NCBI GenBank assembly: GCA_009782215.1
Contig: WRKO01000006.1
Span: 38,667-102,666 of the forward strand
Reading direction: 5' to 3'
From: Oscillospiraceae bacterium
GTDB lineage: Bacteria; Bacillota; Clostridia; Oscillospirales; UBA929
Length of the DNA: 64,000 bases
Both the position numbers and the translations under genes were made by a program. Below the pieces are notes generated by a model that was given only the letters and a program-made list of their open reading frames with translations, ran no database searches and had not been told where the DNA came from. This document shows, piece after piece, positions 52,210-59,791 of the stretch. Position 1 is the first letter of the stretch. Each line of letters begins with the position of its first letter.

Positions 52210-55200
52210 GCATAAAATTCAATCCACTCCAAATCAATCTGCGTGCCGGGAAGGAAAACCAGCGACACCGTCTGCTTGCCGCAAACGGGCTCCTTGAAAC
52301 GATAGGACGACTCCGTATAGCTTGGCGCGCCGGGGACTTCGGCCATTTCGCGCCGTTCGCGGCCGTCCTGCCTGAAGAGAAGCTGAACCGAGTTTGCTTT
52401 CAGCGGGGAGCGTGTGCGGAGGCGGATGCCGGCCGCGCCCGTCTGGCCGAAGTCCATGTCTTTGTAAACGATAGACACATTGTTGCCGATGCCCTCGACC
52501 GCGCCGCCGCTGACGGTAAAGGCGTCGCCGCTGAGTCCATCGTTCTCCGCCGCGCTCAGGCGCGCGAACGCCTTTTCAATCGGGGTAAAGACAAAGCCTT
52601 TGAGATGCACCTTCTGGCGGAAGACGAAGCAGAGCGTCGTCACGCCGCGCAGGCGGCGGGGGAGCTTGCAAACGACGTCCTGATAGGTGTTCCAAACCGA
52701 GCCTTTGTCGTACAGGGCCGTCGTCAAACGCTCCGCGCCCGCTTCGCCCGGCATCCCCTGCCAAATGTCAAACTCAAACGGCTCGTGGCCCAGCGGGAAG
52801 AGGGGAACGGTCAGTTCGTCCGAGCCGTAGCCGCCGAAATCGAGGTTTTCATAGCCGATATGGCTCTCGCCGTCCCGCGCCGACACGGCGCCGCGCTCGT
52901 TTCCGTTGCCGAGCTTGACATTGCTGCGGTTTGCCAGCCCGCCGGTGACGAAGGTATACGGATCCATGAAAGGCTTGCCGAAGCCGGCAAGTTCGATAGA
53001 CATTTGGGCAATGAGGGCCAAATGCTCCTTGCCGTTTTTGGCGGCGCAGCGCACCCAAAGCTCGCCGTCGCCCTTTGGGACGACGACGGCGCTCCGCCCG
53101 TCGCCGGAGACGGTCAGGCTGCCCAGCGGGCTGTCTATCCCGGCGGCGTCGGTGAGACGCCAGTGCAGGTCAGCGTATGTGGCGTTTTCGGGATAGGTTC
53201 TGGCCGTAACCGTGTATCCGTCCACGGACAGCTCGATTTTACGGATGGGTACGTCGGTTTTGTCAAGAGCGGCGGTCACGCGCGGCGGCTCCGCCCCGTC
53301 GCGGCGGACGATGGCCATGAGCTTGCCGCCGAACAGACGCCGGCTGTCGGTTTTATACGGGTCAAAATCGGTGGAATCGCCGTTGTCCAAGCCCAAAAGC
53401 GTCCCGCCCTCGACGGAGACGCGGACGCGGTCGCCGGCGTTTTCCACAGGGCTGCCCTCGGCGTCCAAGGCGGCGATGGTCACAAAGATTAATTCTCCGT
53501 ACACGTCGGCGTCCAGCGCCAGCGAAGCGGTGTCCCCGAACGAACGCCGCGCCGCTTCGGCGACGACCGCGCCGTCCGCGTCATAGGCTTTGACGCTCAA
53601 GACCCCCGGCGCATACGGGACGCGCCAGTCGGCGACAAGACGCCCGTTTAAGGTGACGGCGCCCAAGCTGTTTCCGTTGAGGAACAATTCCGCGCTGTGG
53701 GCGTTGGTCGCCGCGCGGACGTCAATCATCTGCCCCGGGGAGAAATCCCAGTAGGGGAAAAGGTGAATGGCGGGCGCGTCCGTCCATGCCGCCTTGAAGA
53801 CATGATAGGAGTCTTTGGGAAAGCCCGCCGTGTCGATATGCCCGAAGTAAGAATTTTTGGTGTGATACGGCGTCGGTTCGCCGATGTAGTCCTGCCCCGT
53901 CCATAAAAACTGTCCCAAGGAGAACGGGGTGTTGAGGTCGGTCAGGGCGCACCATTCGGGGTTTTCGCCGCCCCAGCTCACGGTGCTGTTGCCCAAAACC
54001 GAGCATTGTAAATCGTCGTCGGCTAAGATAGACTGCCGCAGCGGGAAACGGTAAACATTCCGGCTTTGGACGGTGGAAGCGGTTTCGCCGCCGTAGATAA
54101 TCCAGTCGGGGTATTCGGCGTGATGCTTTTGATATAAGTCCTCGGCGTAATTGTAACCGATGAGCTTGATGACGTCGGCGCAGCGCTGTGTGTTTTCCCA
54201 CGGCATATAGTTTGAGCTGAGGGTGACGCGCGCGTGGCCGTCCGGGTCGTGCTGTTTGACCAAATCCATCAGGCGCAGCATCAGCTCCATGCCGCGCTCC
54301 GCGTCGGCGTGGGTATCGTAAATCTCGTTGCCGACGCTCCACATGACGACGGACGGGCAGTTGCGGTCGCGCCGGATCCACGACGCGGCGTCGCGCTCCA
54401 CCCACTCGTTGAAAAACCGCGCGTAGTCGTACTCCGTCTTGGGCCTCTCCCAGATATCCAGCAGCTCGCTCATCACCAAAAAGCCCATTTCGTCCGCCAA
54501 GGCCATAAATTCCAAGGAAGGCGGGTTGTGCGCGGTGCGCAGGGCGTTGACGCCCATACCGCGCAGCAGTGTGAACTGGCGGCGGATGGCGTCCTTGTGC
54601 GTCGCCGCGCCCAGCGCGCCCAAGTCGTGGTGGAGACAGACGCCGTTGAGCTTGAGACGCCGCCCGTTGAGGGAAAAGCCGTCGTCGGGATGGAAAGCGA
54701 TTTCACGGAACCCGAAGCGCGTCTCAACGGTATCGGCGACCTCGCCGTCCACAATCAGCTCGGAGCGCAGGGTATACAGATGCGGATGTTCAATGTCCCA
54801 TGTCTTGATCTCCCCGTCCTCCAAAAGGGTGTGGCGCGCTTCATAGGGCCTGCCGCCCGTTTCAGCCTCGGCGGAGACGGTGTAGTCCCAGCGCCCGTCT
54901 TTTTTGAAGGTGGTGATATAAATGCCGTCCGAGACAAACCGGCAGGGGTTTTTGACGGTGAGGAAGACGCTGCGGTATATGCCCGCGCCGCTGTACCAGC
55001 GGGAGTTGGGCGCCATATGGCGCACCTCGAGCAGGAGGGTGTTGTCCGCGTTTCGGGTTATGGAATCCGTGATGTCAAACTCAAAGGCGGTGTAGCCGTA
55101 TTTCCAGTCGCCGACGGCTTGGTCGTTGACATAGAGGGTGCTGTCCATATACACGCCGTCGAAGCGCAGAAAGAGCCGCTGGCCCTCTTGAAGAAAGCCC

Positions 55201-55358
55201 GCGTCCAAGCGGCGGCGGTAACGGCCGACGCCGTCCTTGTAGAGGTTGTTTGTATCATAAATCAGCCAGTCGTGGGGCAGCTCGACCGGACGGGTTTCAC
55301 CGCCGTCAAGCGAAAACTCCCAGCCGTCGTTAAATCGCCTTGTGAATCCCATATTCAT
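52206..55358 (-). CDS. Glycoside hydrolase family 2 protein (beta-galactosidase-like)
   Basis: 1050 residues, no signal peptide, hence intracellular. Order: sugar-binding N domain (1-150), a short Ig-like domain (150-220), catalytic barrel (about 220-530) with acid/base Glu in VVMWSVGNEIYDT and nucleophile Glu in IIYGGETAST, a DUF4982-like domain, a further Ig-like domain (GDRVRVSVEGGTLLGLDNGD) and two C-terminal beta domains. The first Ig-like domain looks about 45 residues shorter than usual: ARHTLLEDGE passes directly into IKTWDIEHPHLYTL. Likely acts on beta-galactosides, glucuronides or xylan-type side chains after import. AGGGGG precedes ATG 55358; pyruvate kinase lies 14 nt upstream. 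Confidence 0.86.
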   Translation of the reverse strand: MNMGFTRRFNDGWEFSLDGGETRPVELPHDWLIYDTNNLYKDGVGRYRRRLDAGFLQEGQRLFLRFDGVYMDSTLYVNDQAVGDWKYGYTAFEFDITDSITRNADNTLLLEVRHMAPNSRWYSGAGIYRSVFLTVKNPCRFVSDGIYITTFKKDGRWDYTVSAEAETGGRPYEARHTLLEDGEIKTWDIEHPHLYTLRSELIVDGEVADTVETRFGFREIAFHPDDGFSLNGRRLKLNGVCLHHDLGALGAATHKDAIRRQFTLLRGMGVNALRTAHNPPSLEFMALADEMGFLVMSELLDIWERPKTEYDYARFFNEWVERDAASWIRRDRNCPSVVMWSVGNEIYDTHADAERGMELMLRLMDLVKQHDPDGHARVTLSSNYMPWENTQRCADVIKLIGYNYAEDLYQKHHAEYPDWIIYGGETASTVQSRNVYRFPLRQSILADDDLQCSVLGNSTVSWGGENPEWCALTDLNTPFSLGQFLWTGQDYIGEPTPYHTKNSYFGHIDTAGFPKDSYHVFKAAWTDAPAIHLFPYWDFSPGQMIDVRAATNAHSAELFLNGNSLGAVTLNGRLVADWRVPYAPGVLSVKAYDADGAVVAEAARRSFGDTASLALDADVYGELIFVTIAALDAEGSPVENAGDRVRVSVEGGTLLGLDNGDSTDFDPYKTDSRRLFGGKLMAIVRRDGAEPPRVTAALDKTDVPIRKIELSVDGYTVTARTYPENATYADLHWRLTDAAGIDSPLGSLTVSGDGRSAVVVPKGDGELWVRCAAKNGKEHLALIAQMSIELAGFGKPFMDPYTFVTGGLANRSNVKLGNGNERGAVSARDGESHIGYENLDFGGYGSDELTVPLFPLGHEPFEFDIWQGMPGEAGAERLTTALYDKGSVWNTYQDVVCKLPRRLRGVTTLCFVFRQKVHLKGFVFTPIEKAFARLSAAENDGLSGDAFTVSGGAVEGIGNNVSIVYKDMDFGQTGAAGIRLRTRSPLKANSVQLLFRQDGRERREMAEVPGAPSYTESSYRFKEPVCGKQTVSLVFLPGTQIDLEWIEFYA

Positions 55359-55372
55359 AAGCCCCCTGTTTT

Positions 55373-56812
55373 TTATTGCTTGCCGAAGGATTTCCCGATG
55401 ACATACACTTGAATAGAGTTGATTTCGCCCGCGGAGTAGCGTGAGCTTCCGGTGATGACGACAAGGTCGTTCTGTTTGACGCAGCCGTTTTTGATGACAT
55501 GGTCGACGGCGTCCTCAATCAGCTCGTCGGGGTCTTCGATATAGGTGTTCATCATAGGGGTTACGCCCCATGACATGGCAAGCTGGAAATAAGCCTTGCG
55601 GATGGGCGTGACGGCGATAATCTCCGTTTGCGGGCGGAAGCGGGAAATCATCCGCGCCGTGGTTCCGCTCAGCGTGACCGCGATGATGGCTTTGGCGTCG
55701 AGGCTGTGCGCGGTCGCGCAGGTGGCGTGGCTGATGGCGTTGGTCATACTGGCGTCTAAGTCGGCGAAATGGAAGGTCTTGTCCATCTGGTTTTTGTAGT
55801 CGATGTTGGCTTCCGTCCGTTCGGCGATTTTGACCATCGTTTCCAACGCCAGCACCGGGTACCGGCCCACCGCCGTCTCGCCGGACAGCATGACCGCGCT
55901 CGTCCCGTCGTACACGGCGTTGGCCACGTCGGTAATCTCGGCGCGGGTGGGGCGGGGATGGGTTATCATGGATTCGAGCATCTGGGTGGCGGTGATGACC
56001 ACCTTGCCCGCCCTGTAACAGGCGGAGATGATTTTTTTCTGGATATAGGGAAGCTCCTCGAAGGGAATCTCCACGCCCATATCGCCGCGGGCGACCATCA
56101 CGCCGTCGGCGGCTTCGATAATCTCGTCGATGTTGTCCACGCCCTCGGCGTTTTCGATTTTGGCAATCAGCCGGATGTCGCCGCGGTTGACCCGCTGCAT
56201 GAACTTCCGCACATCCTCGACGTCCCTCGCGCTGCGGATGAAGGAGAGCGCGAAAAAATCGACGTCATGCTCGATGCCGAAGGCGATGTCGGTCTTGTCG
56301 GCCTCGGAGAGGTAGGGGATATCCAGCACGGCGCCCGGGAGGTTAACGCTTTTGCGGTTTTTGAGCGTACCGCCGTTGACGACCTCACATTCCACATCCG
56401 TCTCGGTGACGCTGAGGATGAGAAATTCGCACAGCCCGTCGTCCACAAGGATGCGCCCGCCCGGCCGGACGGACTTACACAGGCCGGGATAGTTGACCGA
56501 GACGATGGACTCGCTGCCCGGCACCTCCCGTGTGGTGAAGGTGAACTTGGCGCCGGCCGTCAGCGCCGCGCTGCCGCTTTCAAAGGTGCGGATGCGGATT
56601 TCGACGCCCTTGGTGTCGGCCATGATGGCCACGGGCAGACCCAACTCGCCCCGCAGCTTTTTGAGGGTCTGGATTTTCTGGGCGTGCTCGTCGTGCGTCC
56701 CGTGGGAAAAATTCAGCCGCGCGACATTCATCCCGGACAGAATCAACTGCCGGAGGGTCTCCTCGTTTTCACTCGCGGGCCCGATGGTACAGACGATTTT
56801 TGTTTTTCGCAT
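55373..56812 (-). CDS. pyk: Pyruvate kinase
   Basis: 479 residues. N-terminus MRKTKIVCTIGPAS, the magnesium/catalytic block IAKIENAEGVDNIDEII and MVARGDMGVEIPFE, and ATQMLESMI are all intact. Makes pyruvate and ATP from phosphoenolpyruvate. The extra C-terminal PEP-utiliser domain of Bacillus enzymes is absent. A GTG at 56818 is an alternative start two codons earlier. First gene of a two-gene unit with the GH2 enzyme. Confidence 0.96.
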   Translation of the reverse strand: MRKTKIVCTIGPASENEETLRQLILSGMNVARLNFSHGTHDEHAQKIQTLKKLRGELGLPVAIMADTKGVEIRIRTFESGSAALTAGAKFTFTTREVPGSESIVSVNYPGLCKSVRPGGRILVDDGLCEFLILSVTETDVECEVVNGGTLKNRKSVNLPGAVLDIPYLSEADKTDIAFGIEHDVDFFALSFIRSARDVEDVRKFMQRVNRGDIRLIAKIENAEGVDNIDEIIEAADGVMVARGDMGVEIPFEELPYIQKKIISACYRAGKVVITATQMLESMITHPRPTRAEITDVANAVYDGTSAVMLSGETAVGRYPVLALETMVKIAERTEANIDYKNQMDKTFHFADLDASMTNAISHATCATAHSLDAKAIIAVTLSGTTARMISRFRPQTEIIAVTPIRKAYFQLAMSWGVTPMMNTYIEDPDELIEDAVDHVIKNGCVKQNDLVVITGSSRYSAGEINSIQVYVIGKSFGKQ

Positions 56813-56856
56813 CCCCACACCGCTTTCATGTTCATTTCGGCATATACGCCCAATTT

Positions 56857-56885
56857 AATATAACATACAGGCAGAGGAAAATCAA
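56857..56885 (-). promoter_or_regulatory. Promoter of pyk-GH2
   Basis: Minus-strand TTGATT (56880-56885), 17-nt spacer, TATATT (56857-56862), 45 nt before the pyk start. Confidence 0.65.
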
Positions 56886-56924
56886 GGCAATTTATTTTCG
56901 TGAAAAGTTTTTTCAAATTTCCTG

Positions 56925-56964
56925 TTGACAATGACGCGTATAGTGATTATACTGTATATAGTGT
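56925..56964 (+). promoter_or_regulatory. Promoter with operator of the GntR-ABC operon
   Basis: TTGACA (56925-56930), 17-nt spacer, TATACT (56948-56953). The palindrome TATACTGTATA (56948-56958) covers the -10 box, and ATAGTG occurs as a direct repeat at 56940-56945 and 56959-56964. This is where a YtrA-type repressor would bind its own promoter. Confidence 0.7.
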
Positions 56965-56986
56965 TATTGTTGAAGGGAGGCGCAGA

Positions 56987-57367
56987 ATGAAAATCATCGT
57001 GTCAAACCGCTCCGGCGACCCGATTTACGAGCAGATTAAGGAGCAAGTCAAGGCGGCGATTTTTGCCGACGAGTTGCGGGAGGACGACATGCTCCCGTCC
57101 ATCCGTCAGCTTGCGCGGGATTTGAAAATCAGCGTTATCACAACGACCCGCGCTTACGGCGACTTGGAGCGGGAGGGGTTCATCGCGAGCGTGCAGGGCA
57201 AGGGCTGCTTCGTCCTGCCGCGCAACACGGAGCTGGCAAGGGAGAACGCCCTGCACAAAATGGAGAACGGGCTGAGCGCCGCGATTGCCGCCGCGAAAGC
57301 GGAGAGCATACCCAAAGCGGACGTTATTGAACGGCTGAATTTATTATGGGAGGCAGAGTATGAATAA
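56987..57367 (+). CDS. GntR family regulator, YtrA subfamily
   Basis: 126 residues: an N-terminal winged helix (DPIYEQIKEQVKAAIF, LPSIRQLARDLKISVITTTRAY, FIASVQGKGCFV) and a short helical dimerisation tail, the YtrA size. Members repress adjacent ABC exporters and respond to cell-wall antibiotics or envelope stress. GGGAGG precedes ATG 56987. The ATPase gene starts inside its last codons. Autoregulation through the palindrome at the promoter is likely. Confidence 0.9.
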   Translation: MKIIVSNRSGDPIYEQIKEQVKAAIFADELREDDMLPSIRQLARDLKISVITTTRAYGDLEREGFIASVQGKGCFVLPRNTELARENALHKMENGLSAAIAAAKAESIPKADVIERLNLLWEAEYE

Positions 57368-58214
57368 CATTTTAGAAGTGCGCGGTCTTTGTAAAAATTA
57401 TTCTTCGTTCGCGTTAAAGGACGTGGCGTTTGATGTGCCGTATGGCTACATCATGGGCTTTATCGGGCCGAACGGCGCGGGGAAAACGACCACCCTCAAG
57501 CTGATTCTGAACATCATAAAGCCGGATTCCGGCGGCGTCAGCGTATTCGGGCGTGAAAGCAGCCTCGCCCAAAACGAGGATATCGGTGTTGTGATGGACT
57601 CCCCGATGTATGTGGACGATTGGACGGTGGCTGACGTTGAAAAAGCCATCTCGCCGTTTTACAGGCAATGGGACAAAAGCCTATACGCGGGCTATATCAA
57701 GCGTTTCGGGCTAGACCCGAAAAAGAAAGTCAAGGAGCTGTCGCGCGGGATGAAAGTGAAGCTGCAAATCGCCGCCGCGCTCTCCCACAACGCGAGGCTG
57801 TTGATTCTCGACGAGCCGACCAGCGGGCTGGATCCGGTGGCGCGCGACGAAATCTGCGATTTGCTCCGTGAGTTTGTGACCGACGAGGACAAAAGCGTCC
57901 TGTTTTCAACCCACATCACCTCCGACCTTGAAAAGACCGCCGACTACATCACCCTCATTATGGACGGCGGCATTATGTTTACCGGCGCGAAGGATGATTT
58001 GCTGGAAACATACGCCCGCGTGACCGGCGGCCCGGACGACCTGAACGCGGAGCAGAAAAAACTCGTCATCGGCCGCCGCGAACACGGCACAGGCTTCGAG
58101 GGCATGGTCGAAACCGCGAACATCAACAAACTGCCGAAAGACGTGCTGACCGAAGACATCAGCTTGGAGGAAATCATTATCTTTATGAACAAGGGGGTTC
58201 AAATCCATGAGTAA
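57360..58214 (+). CDS. ABC transporter ATP-binding protein (YtrB-like)
   Basis: 284 residues: Walker A GPNGAGKTT, signature LSRGMKVKLQ, Walker B LLILDEPTSGLD, switch His in STHITSDLEK. The C-terminal 70 residues are the extension usual for drug/antibiotic-type exporters. Overlaps the regulator gene by eight bases and the permease gene by eight, so all three are coupled. Probably exports or detoxifies an envelope-active compound. Confidence 0.9.
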   Translation: MNNILEVRGLCKNYSSFALKDVAFDVPYGYIMGFIGPNGAGKTTTLKLILNIIKPDSGGVSVFGRESSLAQNEDIGVVMDSPMYVDDWTVADVEKAISPFYRQWDKSLYAGYIKRFGLDPKKKVKELSRGMKVKLQIAAALSHNARLLILDEPTSGLDPVARDEICDLLREFVTDEDKSVLFSTHITSDLEKTADYITLIMDGGIMFTGAKDDLLETYARVTGGPDDLNAEQKKLVIGRREHGTGFEGMVETANINKLPKDVLTEDISLEEIIIFMNKGVQIHE

Positions 58215-58881
58215 ATTAAGAGAGTTTGTGCGCTTGGATTTTCTTACGGTCAAGCCGTATATGACATTGAAAAATCTCATCATCTGTACTGCCGTTGCCA
58301 TTTTTATGGCGTTCACTTCCGCCTCACCCTCCGCCGCAGTCAGTCTGCTGATGGTTTTCGGCACGATTTATGCCACTTATCCCTTCGCGGCAGGCGAAAA
58401 AAGCGGTCTTGACGCTTTATACGCAACCCTGTCCGTCAAACGTGGCACAGTGGTTTTGGGGCGGTATTTGTTCGCGCAGATTTTTCTTGCTCTCGCGGGC
58501 TTTTTCGCTTTGTTCCTGTCGGTCGCGGTGTTGCAATTCAAAGGCGGTGTGTACGGCAGCGCAATGAATGAGGCGTTTATCACGGCAATCGCCATGTTCC
58601 TGTTGTGCGGAATCTTGCAGGCTGTTCAGCTTCCCATGATTTTCAAGATGGGATATATAAAATCAAGACTCTTCGCGAACTTGCCTCTGATTGCTTTAGG
58701 GCTGATGGGTATGCTTGTGCTGCTTATGTTCAATGACGATGACGTAAATCTCTCGAACATCTTCGGTCGGATTGAGGCATACCCGTTAGCCGTTGTCGGA
58801 ATAGCAGTCGCGGCATGGCTGGTGTGTATGTTTGTGTCGTACAAGCTCTCGCTTGCGTTTTACAAAAAGCGGGAGTTCTAG
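58207..58881 (+). CDS. ABC-2 type transporter permease
   Basis: 224 residues with six hydrophobic segments, matching the ABC2_membrane_5-like permeases found behind YtrA regulators (FVRLDFLTVKPYM at the start; YPFAAGEKSGLDALYATLSVKR in the first loop). Partner of the preceding ATPase. Its DNA is slightly richer in A/T than the surroundings. Substrate unknown. Confidence 0.82.
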   Translation: MSKLREFVRLDFLTVKPYMTLKNLIICTAVAIFMAFTSASPSAAVSLLMVFGTIYATYPFAAGEKSGLDALYATLSVKRGTVVLGRYLFAQIFLALAGFFALFLSVAVLQFKGGVYGSAMNEAFITAIAMFLLCGILQAVQLPMIFKMGYIKSRLFANLPLIALGLMGMLVLLMFNDDDVNLSNIFGRIEAYPLAVVGIAVAAWLVCMFVSYKLSLAFYKKREF

Positions 58882-58890
58882 CCGCCGGTA

Positions 58891-58960
58891 TGTAGGGGCG
58901 CACAGCGTGCGCCCGCGGGACGGGTTGTCATCGCCCCCGCGGAACCGTCCCTACGGGACA
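58891..58960. repeat. Paired TGTAGGGGCG repeats in opposite orientation
   Basis: TGTAGGGGCGCACAGCGTGC continues into GCCCGCGGG (to 58919), and an inverted partner with CCCCCGCGGAACCGTCCCTACGGGACA (58934-58960) follows. Together they can fold into a large hairpin filling the 69-nt gap between convergent genes and running into the last codons of pdaA; it could act as a two-way terminator. Confidence 0.6.
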
Positions 58961-59685
58961 TTCCCCGCGAACAGCTCGTCCAGCGTCCCGAAGCCATAGC
59001 CCATCTCCCGGTATTGGTCAATCAGCCCGCCCAAAATGGCGGCGTTGGTGGAGGAATTGGTGTGCAGCAGGACGACCGCGCCGGGGTGGACGCGGCGGGT
59101 CAGCTTGTCCATCGCGGCGCCGTGCGGCGGCTGGCTGTTTTCCTTCCAGTCAACATAGGCGAGGCTCCAGAAAACCGTTTTATACCCCAGCTTTTGCGCC
59201 ATTTTGAGGTTTTTTTCGGAGTACACCCCGGCGGGCGGGCGGTAATACTTGGCGGCGCCGCTGCCGGTGGCCTTCCTCACCGCTTCGTCCAGACCGTCCA
59301 GCTCGCGCCGGAACGCGTCCGGGTCGGTGATTTTGGACATATCGGGGTGATTTTTGGTGTGATTGCCGATGATGTGGTTTTCGTCCGCCATGCGGCGCAC
59401 CAAAGCCGGCTCGGCTTCCGCGAAATGCCCCACGATGAAAAACGCGGCCCTGACGCCTTTTTCCTTCAGCGTGTCGAGGATTTTGCCGGTATTGCCGTTC
59501 TCGTACCCCGCGTCAAAGGTGAGATAGACGGTCTTTTCCTCACCGCTTCCGATGTGGACGGCGTCAAACTGCCGCAGATGCTCCGCCGTGGTGTCGATGA
59601 CCGGCGGCTTGCCTTCCTCGGGGAAGCCCATGCCCCAGTGCGCCGAGAGTAAAAGCGCCGTAAACAGCGCCAACGCGTGTGTCAT
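58951..59685 (-). CDS. pdaA: Polysaccharide deacetylase, PdaA type (spore cortex delta-lactam)
   Basis: 244 residues with an N-terminal signal/hydrophobic segment. NodB motifs: YLTFDAGYENGNT (catalytic Asp pair), GNHTKNHPD (metal His residues), RPPAGVYSE and VVLLHTNS. The GYENGNT form and the short length are those of PdaA, which removes acetyl groups from muramic acid during cortex formation. That is good evidence for an endospore former. SD CGGAGGTGG precedes the ATG. Confidence 0.83.
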   Translation of the reverse strand: MTHALALFTALLLSAHWGMGFPEEGKPPVIDTTAEHLRQFDAVHIGSGEEKTVYLTFDAGYENGNTGKILDTLKEKGVRAAFFIVGHFAEAEPALVRRMADENHIIGNHTKNHPDMSKITDPDAFRRELDGLDEAVRKATGSGAAKYYRPPAGVYSEKNLKMAQKLGYKTVFWSLAYVDWKENSQPPHGAAMDKLTRRVHPGAVVLLHTNSSTNAAILGGLIDQYREMGYGFGTLDELFAGNVP

Positions 59686-59714
59686 AATACCACCTCCGAG
59701 GGTAGTATGCGCGC

Positions 59715-59743
59715 AAAAGCCCGCTTATATCAAGCGGGCTTTT
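59715..59743. terminator. Terminator between the ATPase-like gene and pdaA
   Basis: AAAAGCCCGCTT pairs with AAGCGGGCTTTT around a 5-nt loop (ATATC), with T-runs on both sides. It ends the minus-strand unit rlmB to the ATPase-like gene (stop at 59792). Confidence 0.8.
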
Positions 59744-59791
59744 GGGAGAGACGGTTGTTTAGGGGTTGAGCGCGGGTTGCGCCGGGGCCGG

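Noticed and set aside
59686..59735. A possible TTGATA-N18-CATACT promoter for pdaA
   Set aside because: It overlaps the terminator stem and has a non-optimal spacer; evidence is too weak to list.
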